From: an uncultured Filifactor sp.
GTDB taxonomy: Bacteria > Bacillota > Clostridia > Peptostreptococcales > Filifactoraceae
Length of the DNA stretch: 5,994 nucleotides
Reading direction: 5' to 3'
Assembly: GCA_947254385.1 (NCBI GenBank)
Contig: CAMYCP010000084.1
Coordinates: forward strand, 1 to 5,994
Within the stretch, counting starts at the first letter, position 1. Each line of letters starts with the position of its first letter. Of the stretch, positions 1 through 5,946 are shown in pieces. The translations under genes and the position numbers were made by a program. The notes beneath the pieces are model-generated. The model saw nothing but the letters and a program-made list of their open reading frames with translations, did not search any database and was not told the origin of the DNA.

Positions 1-1
1 A

Positions 2-307
2 TCTTTGCAAGCTAAACCTTATATAAAAATAATAGGTGTTAAAGAACAGAAAATTTTGGAAGATATAAAAAAAATAGAGAAAAAAATAAGGGTTTTGAGA
101 AAAGACGTAGACAATGAAGTTTTAAAACAATATGATAAAAAGCGTATTTCCATGGGAAGAGTGTTTTATCCCGTAAGAGATTTTAAATGTTCGTATTGCA
201 ATACGGAAATTGACGTTGAAAAAATTGATGATGATGAACTTTTTGAATGTCCTGAATGTGGAAGATACTTATTTATGGAAGAAAATAAAGGGAAGAAAAA
301 TGAATAA
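2..307 (+). CDS. C4-type zinc-ribbon protein with coiled-coil arm, C-terminal part (5' end cut by window edge)
   Basis: This is the last ~101 residues of a protein whose start lies left of the window; the frame stays open to base 2. Counting from the TTG at 5, residues 13-45 are rich in Lys, Glu and Ile in a heptad-like pattern, which suggests the end of a long coiled coil. A zinc ribbon follows, with two CxxC knuckles at C62/C65 (KCSYC) and C82/C85 (ECPECG). This matches the C-terminal zinc ribbon of a bacterial family of about 240 residues whose N-terminal half is a helical hairpin. The role in Bacillota is not established; nucleic-acid or protein binding is an inference from the fold. The TTG at 5 is probably an internal Leu codon, since a whole family member is much longer. 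The stop overlaps the start of the RNase HI gene by 8 bases, so the two are likely cotranslated. Confidence 0.8.
   Translation, partial: SLQAKPYIKIIGVKEQKILEDIKKIEKKIRVLRKDVDNEVLKQYDKKRISMGRVFYPVRDFKCSYCNTEIDVEKIDDDELFECPECGRYLFMEENKGKKNE
289..295 (+). promoter_or_regulatory. Ribosome binding site for the RNase HI gene
   Basis: The purine-rich AGGGAAG lies inside the end of the zinc-ribbon gene, 4 bases before the ATG at 300. It supports 300 as the start rather than the in-frame ATG at 210, which would add 30 residues unlike any RNase H and overlap deep into the upstream gene. Confidence 0.55.
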
Positions 308-731
308 CAATTCTGTAGAGATTTACACGGACGGCGGTTCACGAGGAAATCCGGGCGATGCGGCATTAGGCTATCTTATAAAAGAGAACTCCAATGTTTT
401 ATATGCTTACGGTGAGCCAATAGGAACAGCTACGAATAATCAAGCGGAATATGCGGCGTTGTACGCCGCGCTGGTTAAAGCAAAACAGCTTGGATATAAA
501 AGTATATCAGTTTTTATGGACAGTGAGCTTGTAGTAAAACAAATGTTAGGCTTATATAAAGTAAAAAATCCGGATTTACTTAAAAAATATAAAGATATAA
601 AATCTATTGAAAGATACTTTGAAAAGTTTTCTATAACTCACGTAAAGCGTGAATACAATAAAGAAGCGGATAGTCTTGTAAACCTCGCTTTGGATAGTAA
701 AAAAATCGTAATTACGGATAACATTTCCTAA
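300..731 (+). CDS. rnhA: Ribonuclease HI
   Basis: The product is a 143-residue type 1 RNase H that cleaves the RNA strand of RNA/DNA hybrids in the cytoplasm, removing R-loops and primer remnants. The family hallmark YTDGGSRGNPG starts at residue 9. The four metal-binding acidic residues are visible: D11, E50 in TNNQAEY, D74 in MDSEL and D124 in NKEADSLVN. H114 precedes a KREYN segment typical of the short bacterial/archaeal-like RNase HI group found in Gram-positives. The protein is essentially a bare catalytic domain with no N-terminal hybrid-binding domain. The start at 300 places the catalytic motif at the usual distance from the N-terminus. It overlaps the preceding zinc-ribbon gene by 8 bases (ATGAATAA). 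It ends in two tandem in-frame TAA codons at 729-734. The symbol rnhA is used for the family; B. subtilis paralogues carry other names. Confidence 0.93.
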   Translation: MNNNSVEIYTDGGSRGNPGDAALGYLIKENSNVLYAYGEPIGTATNNQAEYAALYAALVKAKQLGYKSISVFMDSELVVKQMLGLYKVKNPDLLKKYKDIKSIERYFEKFSITHVKREYNKEADSLVNLALDSKKIVITDNIS

Positions 732-744
732 TAATTTTTTATTT

Positions 745-750
745 CGGAGA
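745..750 (+). promoter_or_regulatory. Ribosome binding site for the THUMP methyltransferase gene
   Basis: CGGAGA lies 5 bases before the ATG at 756, in the 24-base gap after the RNase HI gene. This is the largest intergenic gap in the window. The gap also holds a run of six T at 735-740, with no GC-rich stem before it, so it is not read as a terminator. Confidence 0.65.
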
Positions 751-755
751 GTTTT

Positions 756-1901
756 ATGCAAATTGAAGGATTGGCGGTATGCCTTTTCGGGCTTGAAGCG
801 TGTGTATCACACGAACTTAAAGATATGAACATAACACCGACTGTCGTAACTGACGGTCGTGTGTATTTTATTGCAGATGAGCGAGATATAGTGCGTGCAA
901 ACTTAAAATTGCGTACAGCGGAGCGTGTGTATGTAAGAATGGCGAGTTTTAAAGCGGAAACATTTGAAGAACTTTACCAAGGTGTAAAAAGTATTCCTTT
1001 GGACAAATACTTGCCGAAAGATGCCGCATTTCCTATATCTAAAGCCACTTCATTAAAAAGCACACTTCATTCCTTACCGTCAATTCAATCTATATCTAAA
1101 AAAGCCATGATTGACAAGATGAAAATAATTTATGACGAAGATACCATATTTAAAGAAACCGGAGTGAAATACCCGATACACGTATTTTTGTATAAAAATA
1201 CAGCAGATATACTTCTCGATACGAGCGGAGAGTCACTTCATAAGCGAGGATATCGTGCAAAATCATCAATAGCGCCCATAAGAGAAACTTTAGCCGCCGC
1301 AATGGTGATGCTCTCTCCATGGAAAAGAGGCAGAATACTTATTGACCCGATGTGTGGATCCGGCACTGTAGTTATTGAAGCGGCGCTTATAGGAGCAAAT
1401 ATTGCGCCCGGAATAAATCGCAATTTTATAGGTGAGCAATTTGATTTTTTGCCCAAAAAAATATGGGTTGAAGAAAGAAAAGCGGCGCTTGGAACTGAAA
1501 TTTCAGATCCTTTTACAATATACGGCAGCGACATAGATAAAAGTGTTTTAAAAATAGCTCAAACCAACGCCGGATATGCAGGGGTTTCAGATTTTATCAA
1601 ATTTGAAAATAAAGACATATCAAGTATAAGAAGTGATGAAGAATACGGCTTTTTGATAACTAATCCGCCTTACGGCAAACGCATAGGCGATAAACAAAAA
1701 ATAGAAGAAATTTATTCAAAAATAAAAAAATGTACCTATAGACTTAAAAACTGGTCGTATTTTATAATAACCGATTATGCGGAAATAGAAAAAACTTTAG
1801 GCAAAAAAGCCTCCAAAAAAAGAAAATTGTATAATGGAATGATAAAAACAAATTATTACTCTTTTTTGGGAAAAAAGCCTGAAAATATAAAAGGAGATTA
1901 A
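756..1901 (+). CDS. THUMP-domain class I SAM-dependent rRNA guanine-N2 methyltransferase (RlmL/YpsC type)
   Basis: This 381-residue protein belongs to the UPF0020/RlmL family. The E. coli member makes m2G2445 in 23S rRNA, and the Bacillus homologue is YpsC. Order of parts: an N-terminal ferredoxin-like and THUMP RNA-binding region over about residues 1-155; the linker motif HKRGYR at 162-167 followed by APIRETLA from 173; then a Rossmann methyltransferase domain to about 375. SAM motif I is DPMCGSGT at 197-204, the ribose-binding acidic motif is YGSDID at 256-261, and the catalytic NPPYG motif is at 303-307. NPPY is the signature of N-methylation of an exocyclic amine. The protein lacks the RlmK half fused in enterobacterial RlmKL, so it is the usual Gram-positive length. 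A good ribosome site precedes the ATG. One base separates its stop from the HD gene. The exact target base is inferred from homology, so no gene symbol is assigned. Confidence 0.9.
   Translation: MQIEGLAVCLFGLEACVSHELKDMNITPTVVTDGRVYFIADERDIVRANLKLRTAERVYVRMASFKAETFEELYQGVKSIPLDKYLPKDAAFPISKATSLKSTLHSLPSIQSISKKAMIDKMKIIYDEDTIFKETGVKYPIHVFLYKNTADILLDTSGESLHKRGYRAKSSIAPIRETLAAAMVMLSPWKRGRILIDPMCGSGTVVIEAALIGANIAPGINRNFIGEQFDFLPKKIWVEERKAALGTEISDPFTIYGSDIDKSVLKIAQTNAGYAGVSDFIKFENKDISSIRSDEEYGFLITNPPYGKRIGDKQKIEEIYSKIKKCTYRLKNWSYFIITDYAEIEKTLGKKASKKRKLYNGMIKTNYYSFLGKKPENIKGD
1891..1896 (+). promoter_or_regulatory. Ribosome binding site for the HD hydrolase gene
   Basis: AAGGAG lies 6 bases before the ATG at 1903, inside the last codons of the methyltransferase gene. 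It is one of the strongest Shine-Dalgarno matches in the window and fixes the HD gene start. Confidence 0.75.
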
Positions 1902-1902
1902 G

Positions 1903-2472
1903 ATGAAACCTACAAGGACACAAGCATTTGAACTTTTTAAAAAATATAATGACGATCGTTATTTAACTGTTCACGCATTATCCGTTGAAGCGGTGATGCG
2001 TCATTTTGCGTCTTTAAACGGAGAAGATGAAGATAAATGGGGGATAATAGGTTTACTTCACGATTTGGATTTTGGCAAATATCCGGATGAACACTGCAAA
2101 AAAGTCAAAGAAATTTTGGAAGAAGAAAATTATGATGAAGAATATATACACGCTATAGTAAGCCACGGGTTCGGACTTTGTAGTGACGTCAAACCTGAAA
2201 ATAATATGGAATGGACGTTGTTTACAATAGATGAACTTACAGGGCTTATATATGCATCCGCACTTATGCGACCGTCAAAAAGCATTATGGATATGCCGGT
2301 AAAATCAGTTAAGAAAAAATTTAAAGATAAAAAATTCGCCGCCGGAGTAGACAGGGAAGTTGTATTGAAAGGTGCCGAAGAACTCGGCAAAGACATGGAT
2401 TATATAATAGAACACACTCTTGAAGGTATGCGAACCGTTGCAGATGAGATAGGACTTGGAATACACGAATAA
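1903..2472 (+). CDS. HD-domain metal-dependent hydrolase, substrate unknown
   Basis: This is a 189-residue single-domain soluble protein of the HD superfamily. The expected metal ligands are visible in order: H24 (VHALSVE), H53-D54 (GLLHDLDF) and D109 (TIDELTG). H64 (DEHCK) and H87 (VSHG) are extra histidines near the site, as in many HD hydrolases. The C-terminal third has a conserved-looking block, MRPSKSIMDMPVKSVKKK from 126 and FAAGVDREV from 146, that I associate with a widespread but functionally uncharacterised clostridial HD family. HD enzymes usually hydrolyse phosphate esters of nucleotides or cyclic nucleotides, but nothing here names the substrate. No signal peptide or membrane segment is seen. 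The gene sits between the rRNA methyltransferase and RNase M5, with 1-base gaps on both sides. A nucleotide-related or RNA-related role is only an inference from position. Confidence 0.85.
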   Translation: MKPTRTQAFELFKKYNDDRYLTVHALSVEAVMRHFASLNGEDEDKWGIIGLLHDLDFGKYPDEHCKKVKEILEEENYDEEYIHAIVSHGFGLCSDVKPENNMEWTLFTIDELTGLIYASALMRPSKSIMDMPVKSVKKKFKDKKFAAGVDREVVLKGAEELGKDMDYIIEHTLEGMRTVADEIGLGIHE

Positions 2473-2473
2473 A

Positions 2474-3010
2474 ATGATAAAAGAAATTATAGTTGTAGAG
2501 GGAAAAGATGATATTTGTGCCGTCAAACACGCCGTTCAAGCGGAAGTTATAGCAACCAACGGCTACGGTTTTCCAAACGATATAAAAGAACGCATAATAC
2601 TTGCCTCTAAACAATGCGGAATAATAGTTCTTACAGATCCGGATTATGCCGGAGAAAGAATAAGAAATGAAATAAGCAAACTTGTCCCTGATGCAAAGCA
2701 CGCATATATACCTCAGGATGAGGCGATAAAAAATAAAGATATCGGAGTTGAAAATGCGTCTAAAGAAAGTATAAGAAATGCTTTATTAAATGCCAAAAGT
2801 GTAATTTTAGACTCAAAGAATATTTTTTCAATGAAAGATATGATTGAAAATGATCTTACAATAGGTCAAAATTCCAAGCAAAGGCGAATTCTACTCGGCA
2901 AAAAGTTGGGAATAGGGTACGGCAACGCCAAACAATTTTTAGGTCGTTTAAATCACTACGGTATAACAAGAGAACAGTTTGAAGATGCTTTGGAGCGAAT
3001 AAATGAATGA
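2474..3010 (+). CDS. rnmV: Ribonuclease M5 (5S rRNA maturase)
   Basis: The product is a 178-residue Toprim-family endonuclease. RNase M5 trims both strands of the 5S rRNA precursor to give mature 5S rRNA in low-G+C Gram-positives, acting with ribosomal protein uL18. The Toprim glutamate is in IVVEGKDD (E9) and the DxD pair is in LTDPDYAGERIR (D55, D57). The C-terminal part (roughly 115-178, including GIGYGNAKQFLGRLNHYGI) matches the domain specific to RNase M5 rather than other Toprim proteins such as DnaG or OLD. The ATG at 2474 is chosen because the family begins almost directly with the Toprim strand. An in-frame TTG at 2456 would add six residues read through the end of the HD gene. No clear Shine-Dalgarno precedes 2474, so translation probably depends on coupling to the HD gene one base upstream. 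It overlaps rsmA by 8 bases, and the pairing of these two genes is common in Bacillota. Confidence 0.92.
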   Translation: MIKEIIVVEGKDDICAVKHAVQAEVIATNGYGFPNDIKERIILASKQCGIIVLTDPDYAGERIRNEISKLVPDAKHAYIPQDEAIKNKDIGVENASKESIRNALLNAKSVILDSKNIFSMKDMIENDLTIGQNSKQRRILLGKKLGIGYGNAKQFLGRLNHYGITREQFEDALERINE

Positions 3011-3866
3011 AGAAAATCGGCTCACATCTCCGTCTTATATGAAATATATAATAGACAAATATAAATTTCATACAAATAAAAATTTAGGGCAGAATTTTTT
3101 AATAGACAATAATATTTTAGATAAAATAATCATTACAGCCGGCGTATCAGATAAAGATACAGTACTTGAAATAGGTACCGGTATAGGCACTCTTACAAAT
3201 GAACTCCTTAAACATTCAAATAGAGTAATAGCGGTTGAAATAGATAAAAATTTATGTCCTATAGTGCGCGAAAATGTTTCAGAACTTAAAAAACTTACAC
3301 TCATAAATGAAGATTTTTTAAAGACGGATTTAAGTTCGTTTAAAATAGATAAAATTGTCGCAAATTTACCTTACTATATAACTACGCCCATAATATTTAA
3401 GTGTTTAACTTTAAATGCCGATAAAATGGTGTTTTTGGTACAAAAAGAAGCGGCACTTCGCCTTACGGCAAAACCGGGAACAAAATCTTACGGCAGTTTA
3501 ACTGTAGCTTTACAATCCGTTTCTGAAGTAAAATATGTACATTCTGTTTCGGCGGCGTGCTTTTTTCCAAAGCCGGATGTAGATTCGGCGATAATTGAAA
3601 TAACACGCTATGATAAAATTAAGTACAATATAAAAAATCTAAAAATTTTCGAACTTGTAAACCGCGGAGCATTTGCAAAGCGACGCAAGACAATACTGAA
3701 TTCACTTACGGGATATAGTCCTGAATTTACTAAAGATCTTGTAAAACAGGCGCTTTTACTTTGTAAAATAGATGAAAAAAGGAGAGGGGAAACACTTGAC
3801 ATAAATGAAATTTCCGAACTTTCCAACACGATTTTCGATTTAATAAATGGAGAAAAAAATGAGTAA
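3003..3866 (+). CDS. rsmA: 16S rRNA dimethyladenosine transferase RsmA (KsgA)
   Basis: This 287-residue enzyme transfers four methyl groups from SAM to two adjacent adenines (A1518 and A1519, E. coli numbering) in the 3' terminal hairpin of 16S rRNA, a late step of 30S assembly. The N-terminal family signature KNLGQNFLID is at 26-35. The SAM-binding glycine loop EIGTGIGTLT is at 56-65, an acidic ribose-binding residue follows in VAVEID, and the catalytic NLPYYITTPI motif starts at 121. Further along, FFPKPDVDSAII is the conserved block that opens the C-terminal helical region, which includes AFAKRRKTILNSL. Length and domain order are normal. The start at 3003 has GGAG at 2992-2995 with 7-base spacing inside rnmV. 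It overlaps rnmV (ATGAATGA) and the downstream deaminase gene (ATGAGTAA) by 8 bases each. Loss of this enzyme gives kasugamycin resistance in well-studied bacteria. Confidence 0.96.
   Translation: MNEENRLTSPSYMKYIIDKYKFHTNKNLGQNFLIDNNILDKIIITAGVSDKDTVLEIGTGIGTLTNELLKHSNRVIAVEIDKNLCPIVRENVSELKKLTLINEDFLKTDLSSFKIDKIVANLPYYITTPIIFKCLTLNADKMVFLVQKEAALRLTAKPGTKSYGSLTVALQSVSEVKYVHSVSAACFFPKPDVDSAIIEITRYDKIKYNIKNLKIFELVNRGAFAKRRKTILNSLTGYSPEFTKDLVKQALLLCKIDEKRRGETLDINEISELSNTIFDLINGEKNE
3849..3852 (+). promoter_or_regulatory. Ribosome binding site that sets the deaminase start
   Basis: GGAG sits 6 bases before the ATG at 3859, inside the end of rsmA. The alternative in-frame ATG at 3847 directly abuts this GGAG and has only a weak upstream site, so 3859 is preferred. 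This choice also gives the same 8-base overlap seen at two other junctions in the window. Confidence 0.65.
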
Positions 3867-5142
3867 CATACTTATAAAAAATGTAGATTGTCTTACTTTA
3901 ACCGAACCTGTAAAAATAATAAAAAATACAAATGTAGGAATATCGGATAACCTTATATCATTTGTCGGAAAAATTCCCGCCGGTTTTAAACATGATGAAA
4001 TAATAGACGGAAAAAATAAACTTCTAATGCCCGGGCTTATAAATGCACACACACATTTAGCAATGTCACTTTTTCGTAATTATGCGGAAGATGTAGATTT
4101 TTGGACATGGCTTAACGATAAAATATTGCCGGCTGAAGAAAAACTTAATAGAGAAAATGTATATTGGGGAAGTATCCTCTCAATTGCCGAAATGATAAAA
4201 TCCGGCACGACAAGTTTTGCCGATATGTATTTTTTTACGGAAGAGACGGCAAAAGCGGTAGAAGAAACCGGTATTAGAGCAATGATTTCAAGATCTGTCG
4301 TAAGCGGAGAAAATAGCGATAAAAAACTTAAAGAATCACTTGATATATTCGATAAATATAACAATACGGCGGATGAACGCATAACGGTATGTTCCGCACC
4401 ACACGCCATTTATAGTTGTGATGAAATATTTTTAAAGGAAGTTATAGCTGAATCGAAAAAGCGCAATATGCAGATACATATACATCTATCCGAAACTGAA
4501 GAAGAAGTAAACAACTGTAAAACGAAACACCTCATGTATCCTGCCGAATATTTGCAAAACTTGGGAATGTTCGATTTAAAAACCATGGTTGCGCATGGAG
4601 TATATCTTACGGATAAAGAAATGGACATACTCAAAAAATATGATGTTAGTGTAATTCATAATCCGGGCAGCAATTTAAAATTAGGCAACGGTATAGCACC
4701 CGTAGTTAAAATGCTTAAAAAAGGTCTTAACGTAGCGCTTGGAACGGACGGGGCGGCAAGCAACAACAATCTTAATATGTTCGAGGAAATCTATCTTGCA
4801 ACCGTACTTCAAAAAGGCATCATGAAAAATTCCATAGCCATAAAGGGAATTGACGCAATTAAAATGGCTACCGTAAACGGAGCTCGTGCGATGTCGTTAA
4901 ACAACATCGGCACTGTCGAAAAAGGAAATATTGCGGATTTAATACTGATAGATACCGACAAACCTCATTTTTATCCTAAATTTGATTTAATTTCAGACTT
5001 AGTATATTCAGCTCAGGCGGGCGATACGGATACCGTTATCGTAAACGGCAAAATACTTATGAAACACGGCAACCTTCTTACCATAGATATTGAACGGGTT
5101 TATTTTGAAATTGAAAAACAAGCTGAAAAACTTTTAAAATAA
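3859..5142 (+). CDS. mtaD: Amidohydrolase, probable S-adenosylhomocysteine / 5'-methylthioadenosine deaminase
   Basis: The product is a 427-residue cytoplasmic metal-dependent deaminase of the amidohydrolase superfamily. It converts S-adenosylhomocysteine or methylthioadenosine to the inosyl form with release of ammonia. Residues 1-58 and the C-terminus form the small beta-sandwich; the TIM barrel lies between. Comparing with the Thermotoga enzyme TM0936 from memory, the metal ligands are H64 and H66 (NAHTHLAM), H209 (HIHLSETEEE) and D297 (LGTDGAASNNN). The proton-shuttle glutamate would be E212, and substrate contacts E93, R145, H182 and H246 are present. The second substrate arginine of TM0936 has no obvious counterpart; the nearby segment reads SDKKLKES. 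The TDGAASNNNLNMFEE block separates this family from guanine or cytosine deaminases. It follows rsmA with an 8-base overlap and precedes xseA by 14 bases. Substrate preference among SAH, MTA and adenosine cannot be settled from sequence alone. Confidence 0.87.
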   Translation: MSNILIKNVDCLTLTEPVKIIKNTNVGISDNLISFVGKIPAGFKHDEIIDGKNKLLMPGLINAHTHLAMSLFRNYAEDVDFWTWLNDKILPAEEKLNRENVYWGSILSIAEMIKSGTTSFADMYFFTEETAKAVEETGIRAMISRSVVSGENSDKKLKESLDIFDKYNNTADERITVCSAPHAIYSCDEIFLKEVIAESKKRNMQIHIHLSETEEEVNNCKTKHLMYPAEYLQNLGMFDLKTMVAHGVYLTDKEMDILKKYDVSVIHNPGSNLKLGNGIAPVVKMLKKGLNVALGTDGAASNNNLNMFEEIYLATVLQKGIMKNSIAIKGIDAIKMATVNGARAMSLNNIGTVEKGNIADLILIDTDKPHFYPKFDLISDLVYSAQAGDTDTVIVNGKILMKHGNLLTIDIERVYFEIEKQAEKLLK

Positions 5143-5147
5143 AAGAC

Positions 5148-5153
5148 GGTGAT
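5148..5153 (+). promoter_or_regulatory. Ribosome binding site for xseA
   Basis: GGTGAT matches the right-hand half of the ideal AGGAGGTGATC pairing region and lies 3 bases before the ATG at 5157. An in-frame TTG at 5154 would touch this site, so ATG 5157 is preferred. The site lies in the 14-base gap after the deaminase gene. Confidence 0.55.
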
Positions 5154-5156
5154 TTG

Positions 5157-5946
5157 ATGCGCCTTAAATTAAAAATATGGACTGTAAGTGAAATAAACAG
5201 ATATATATCGGGGCAAGTAGATATAGAACCGATATTTCAAAACTTAACTGTAAAAGGAGAAGTTTCAAACTGTACGTCAAGCGGAGGACACGTATACTTT
5301 GCATTAAAAGACGGAAAAAATATACTAAACTCAATAGCGTTTCGTTCCTCGGATAAAATGTCGACGCTTTATAAGAACGGAAATATGCTCGTCTGCCAAG
5401 GCAGGTTGAACTACTATAAAGAAGGCGGTAAATTAAATTTTATAGTAAACTACTCAGAAATTGAAGGAAAAGGTGAGTTATACGCAGATTTTTTAAAAAC
5501 TAAAGAAAAACTTAAAAACGAGGGACTGTTTGATTTATCGCATAAAAAAACTCTACCGTATTTACCTTTAAAAGTAGGAGTAATAACTTCAGAAACCGGT
5601 GCAGTAATACACGATATAATAAATGTAATGCGTAACAGATTTCACGGAGGAAATATTATTTTATATCCTTCTAAAGTTCAGGGAAATGACGCCGCCAAAT
5701 CGGTAATTAAAGGAATTGATTATTTTAATTCCCGTTTAGATACAGATGTAATAATAATAGCGCGTGGAGGTGGGTCGTTTGAAGATTTAAACGCTTTTAA
5801 CGATGAAGAACTCGCTTATAAAGTTTACGAAAGCAAAATACCCGTAGTTTCTGCAATAGGGCATGAAAGTGATTTTACAATACTTGATTTTGTGTGCGAC
5901 GTACGTGCCTCCACACCTTCTAATGCGTCGGAAATAGTGTTTCCCG
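5157..5946 (+). CDS. xseA: Exodeoxyribonuclease VII large subunit, N-terminal part (3' end replaced by adapter)
   Basis: XseA is the catalytic subunit of exonuclease VII, which with several XseB copies degrades single-stranded DNA to oligonucleotides. About 263 genuine residues are present, against about 400-450 in a full protein. Residues 8-100 are the OB-fold DNA-binding domain (WTVSEINRYI, VKGEVSN, GGHVYFALKD). The catalytic domain follows with VGVITSETGAVIHDI (D153), ARGGGSFEDLNAFN (R203) and SAIGHESDFTILD (H236, D239). These align with the E. coli residues D155, R205, H238 and D241, recalled as essential. RASTPSNASEIVFP is the last genuine block. The reading frame continues to a TAG at 5991-5993, but everything after 5946 is sequencing adapter, so the stop and the last residues are false. 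The C-terminal coiled-coil region that binds XseB, and any xseB gene, lie outside the recovered sequence. This is an assembly truncation, not a pseudogene. Confidence 0.95.

Larger units (their letters stand above)
2..5946 (+). other. Probable single operon of eight co-directional genes
   Basis: Junctions in order are: 8-base overlap, 24-base gap, 1-base gap, 1-base gap, 8-base overlap, 8-base overlap, 14-base gap. No gap is large enough for a conventional promoter plus leader, and no stem with a T-run is seen at any junction. The simplest reading is one transcript that starts left of the window and runs past its right end. Promoters inside coding sequence cannot be excluded by eye. Confidence 0.75.

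Noticed and set aside
210..299. ATG at 210 as the RNase HI start
   Set aside because: The extra 30 residues are a frame-shifted reading of the zinc-ribbon coding sequence and show no RNase H features. ATG 300 has a ribosome site and the normal motif distance.
453..469. Perfect 6-base GC hairpin (GCGGCG, 5-base loop, CGCCGC) inside the RNase HI gene
   Set aside because: It falls where the protein reads YAALYAAL, so alanine and leucine codons explain it. There is no T-run or other sign of a terminator or regulatory RNA.
735..740. T-run after the RNase HI stop as an intrinsic terminator
   Set aside because: There is no GC-rich stem immediately upstream, and a ribosome site and gene start follow within 16 bases.
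1238..1534. Antisense open frames, for example the 98-codon frame opposite the methyltransferase gene
   Set aside because: All such minus-strand frames lie inside well-supported genes, match no family that I recognise and lack plausible ribosome sites.
2456..2473. TTG at 2456 as the start of RNase M5, adding six residues
   Set aside because: Those codons overlap the end of the HD gene, the only purine stretch upstream is too close, and RNase M5 proteins begin almost at the Toprim strand, which fits ATG 2474.
1..5946. CRISPR arrays, tRNA or rRNA genes, riboswitches, phage or defence genes
   Set aside because: No repeat-spacer pattern, no cloverleaf-like segment and no intergenic gap over 24 bases was seen. 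Every stretch is accounted for by ordinary housekeeping genes.
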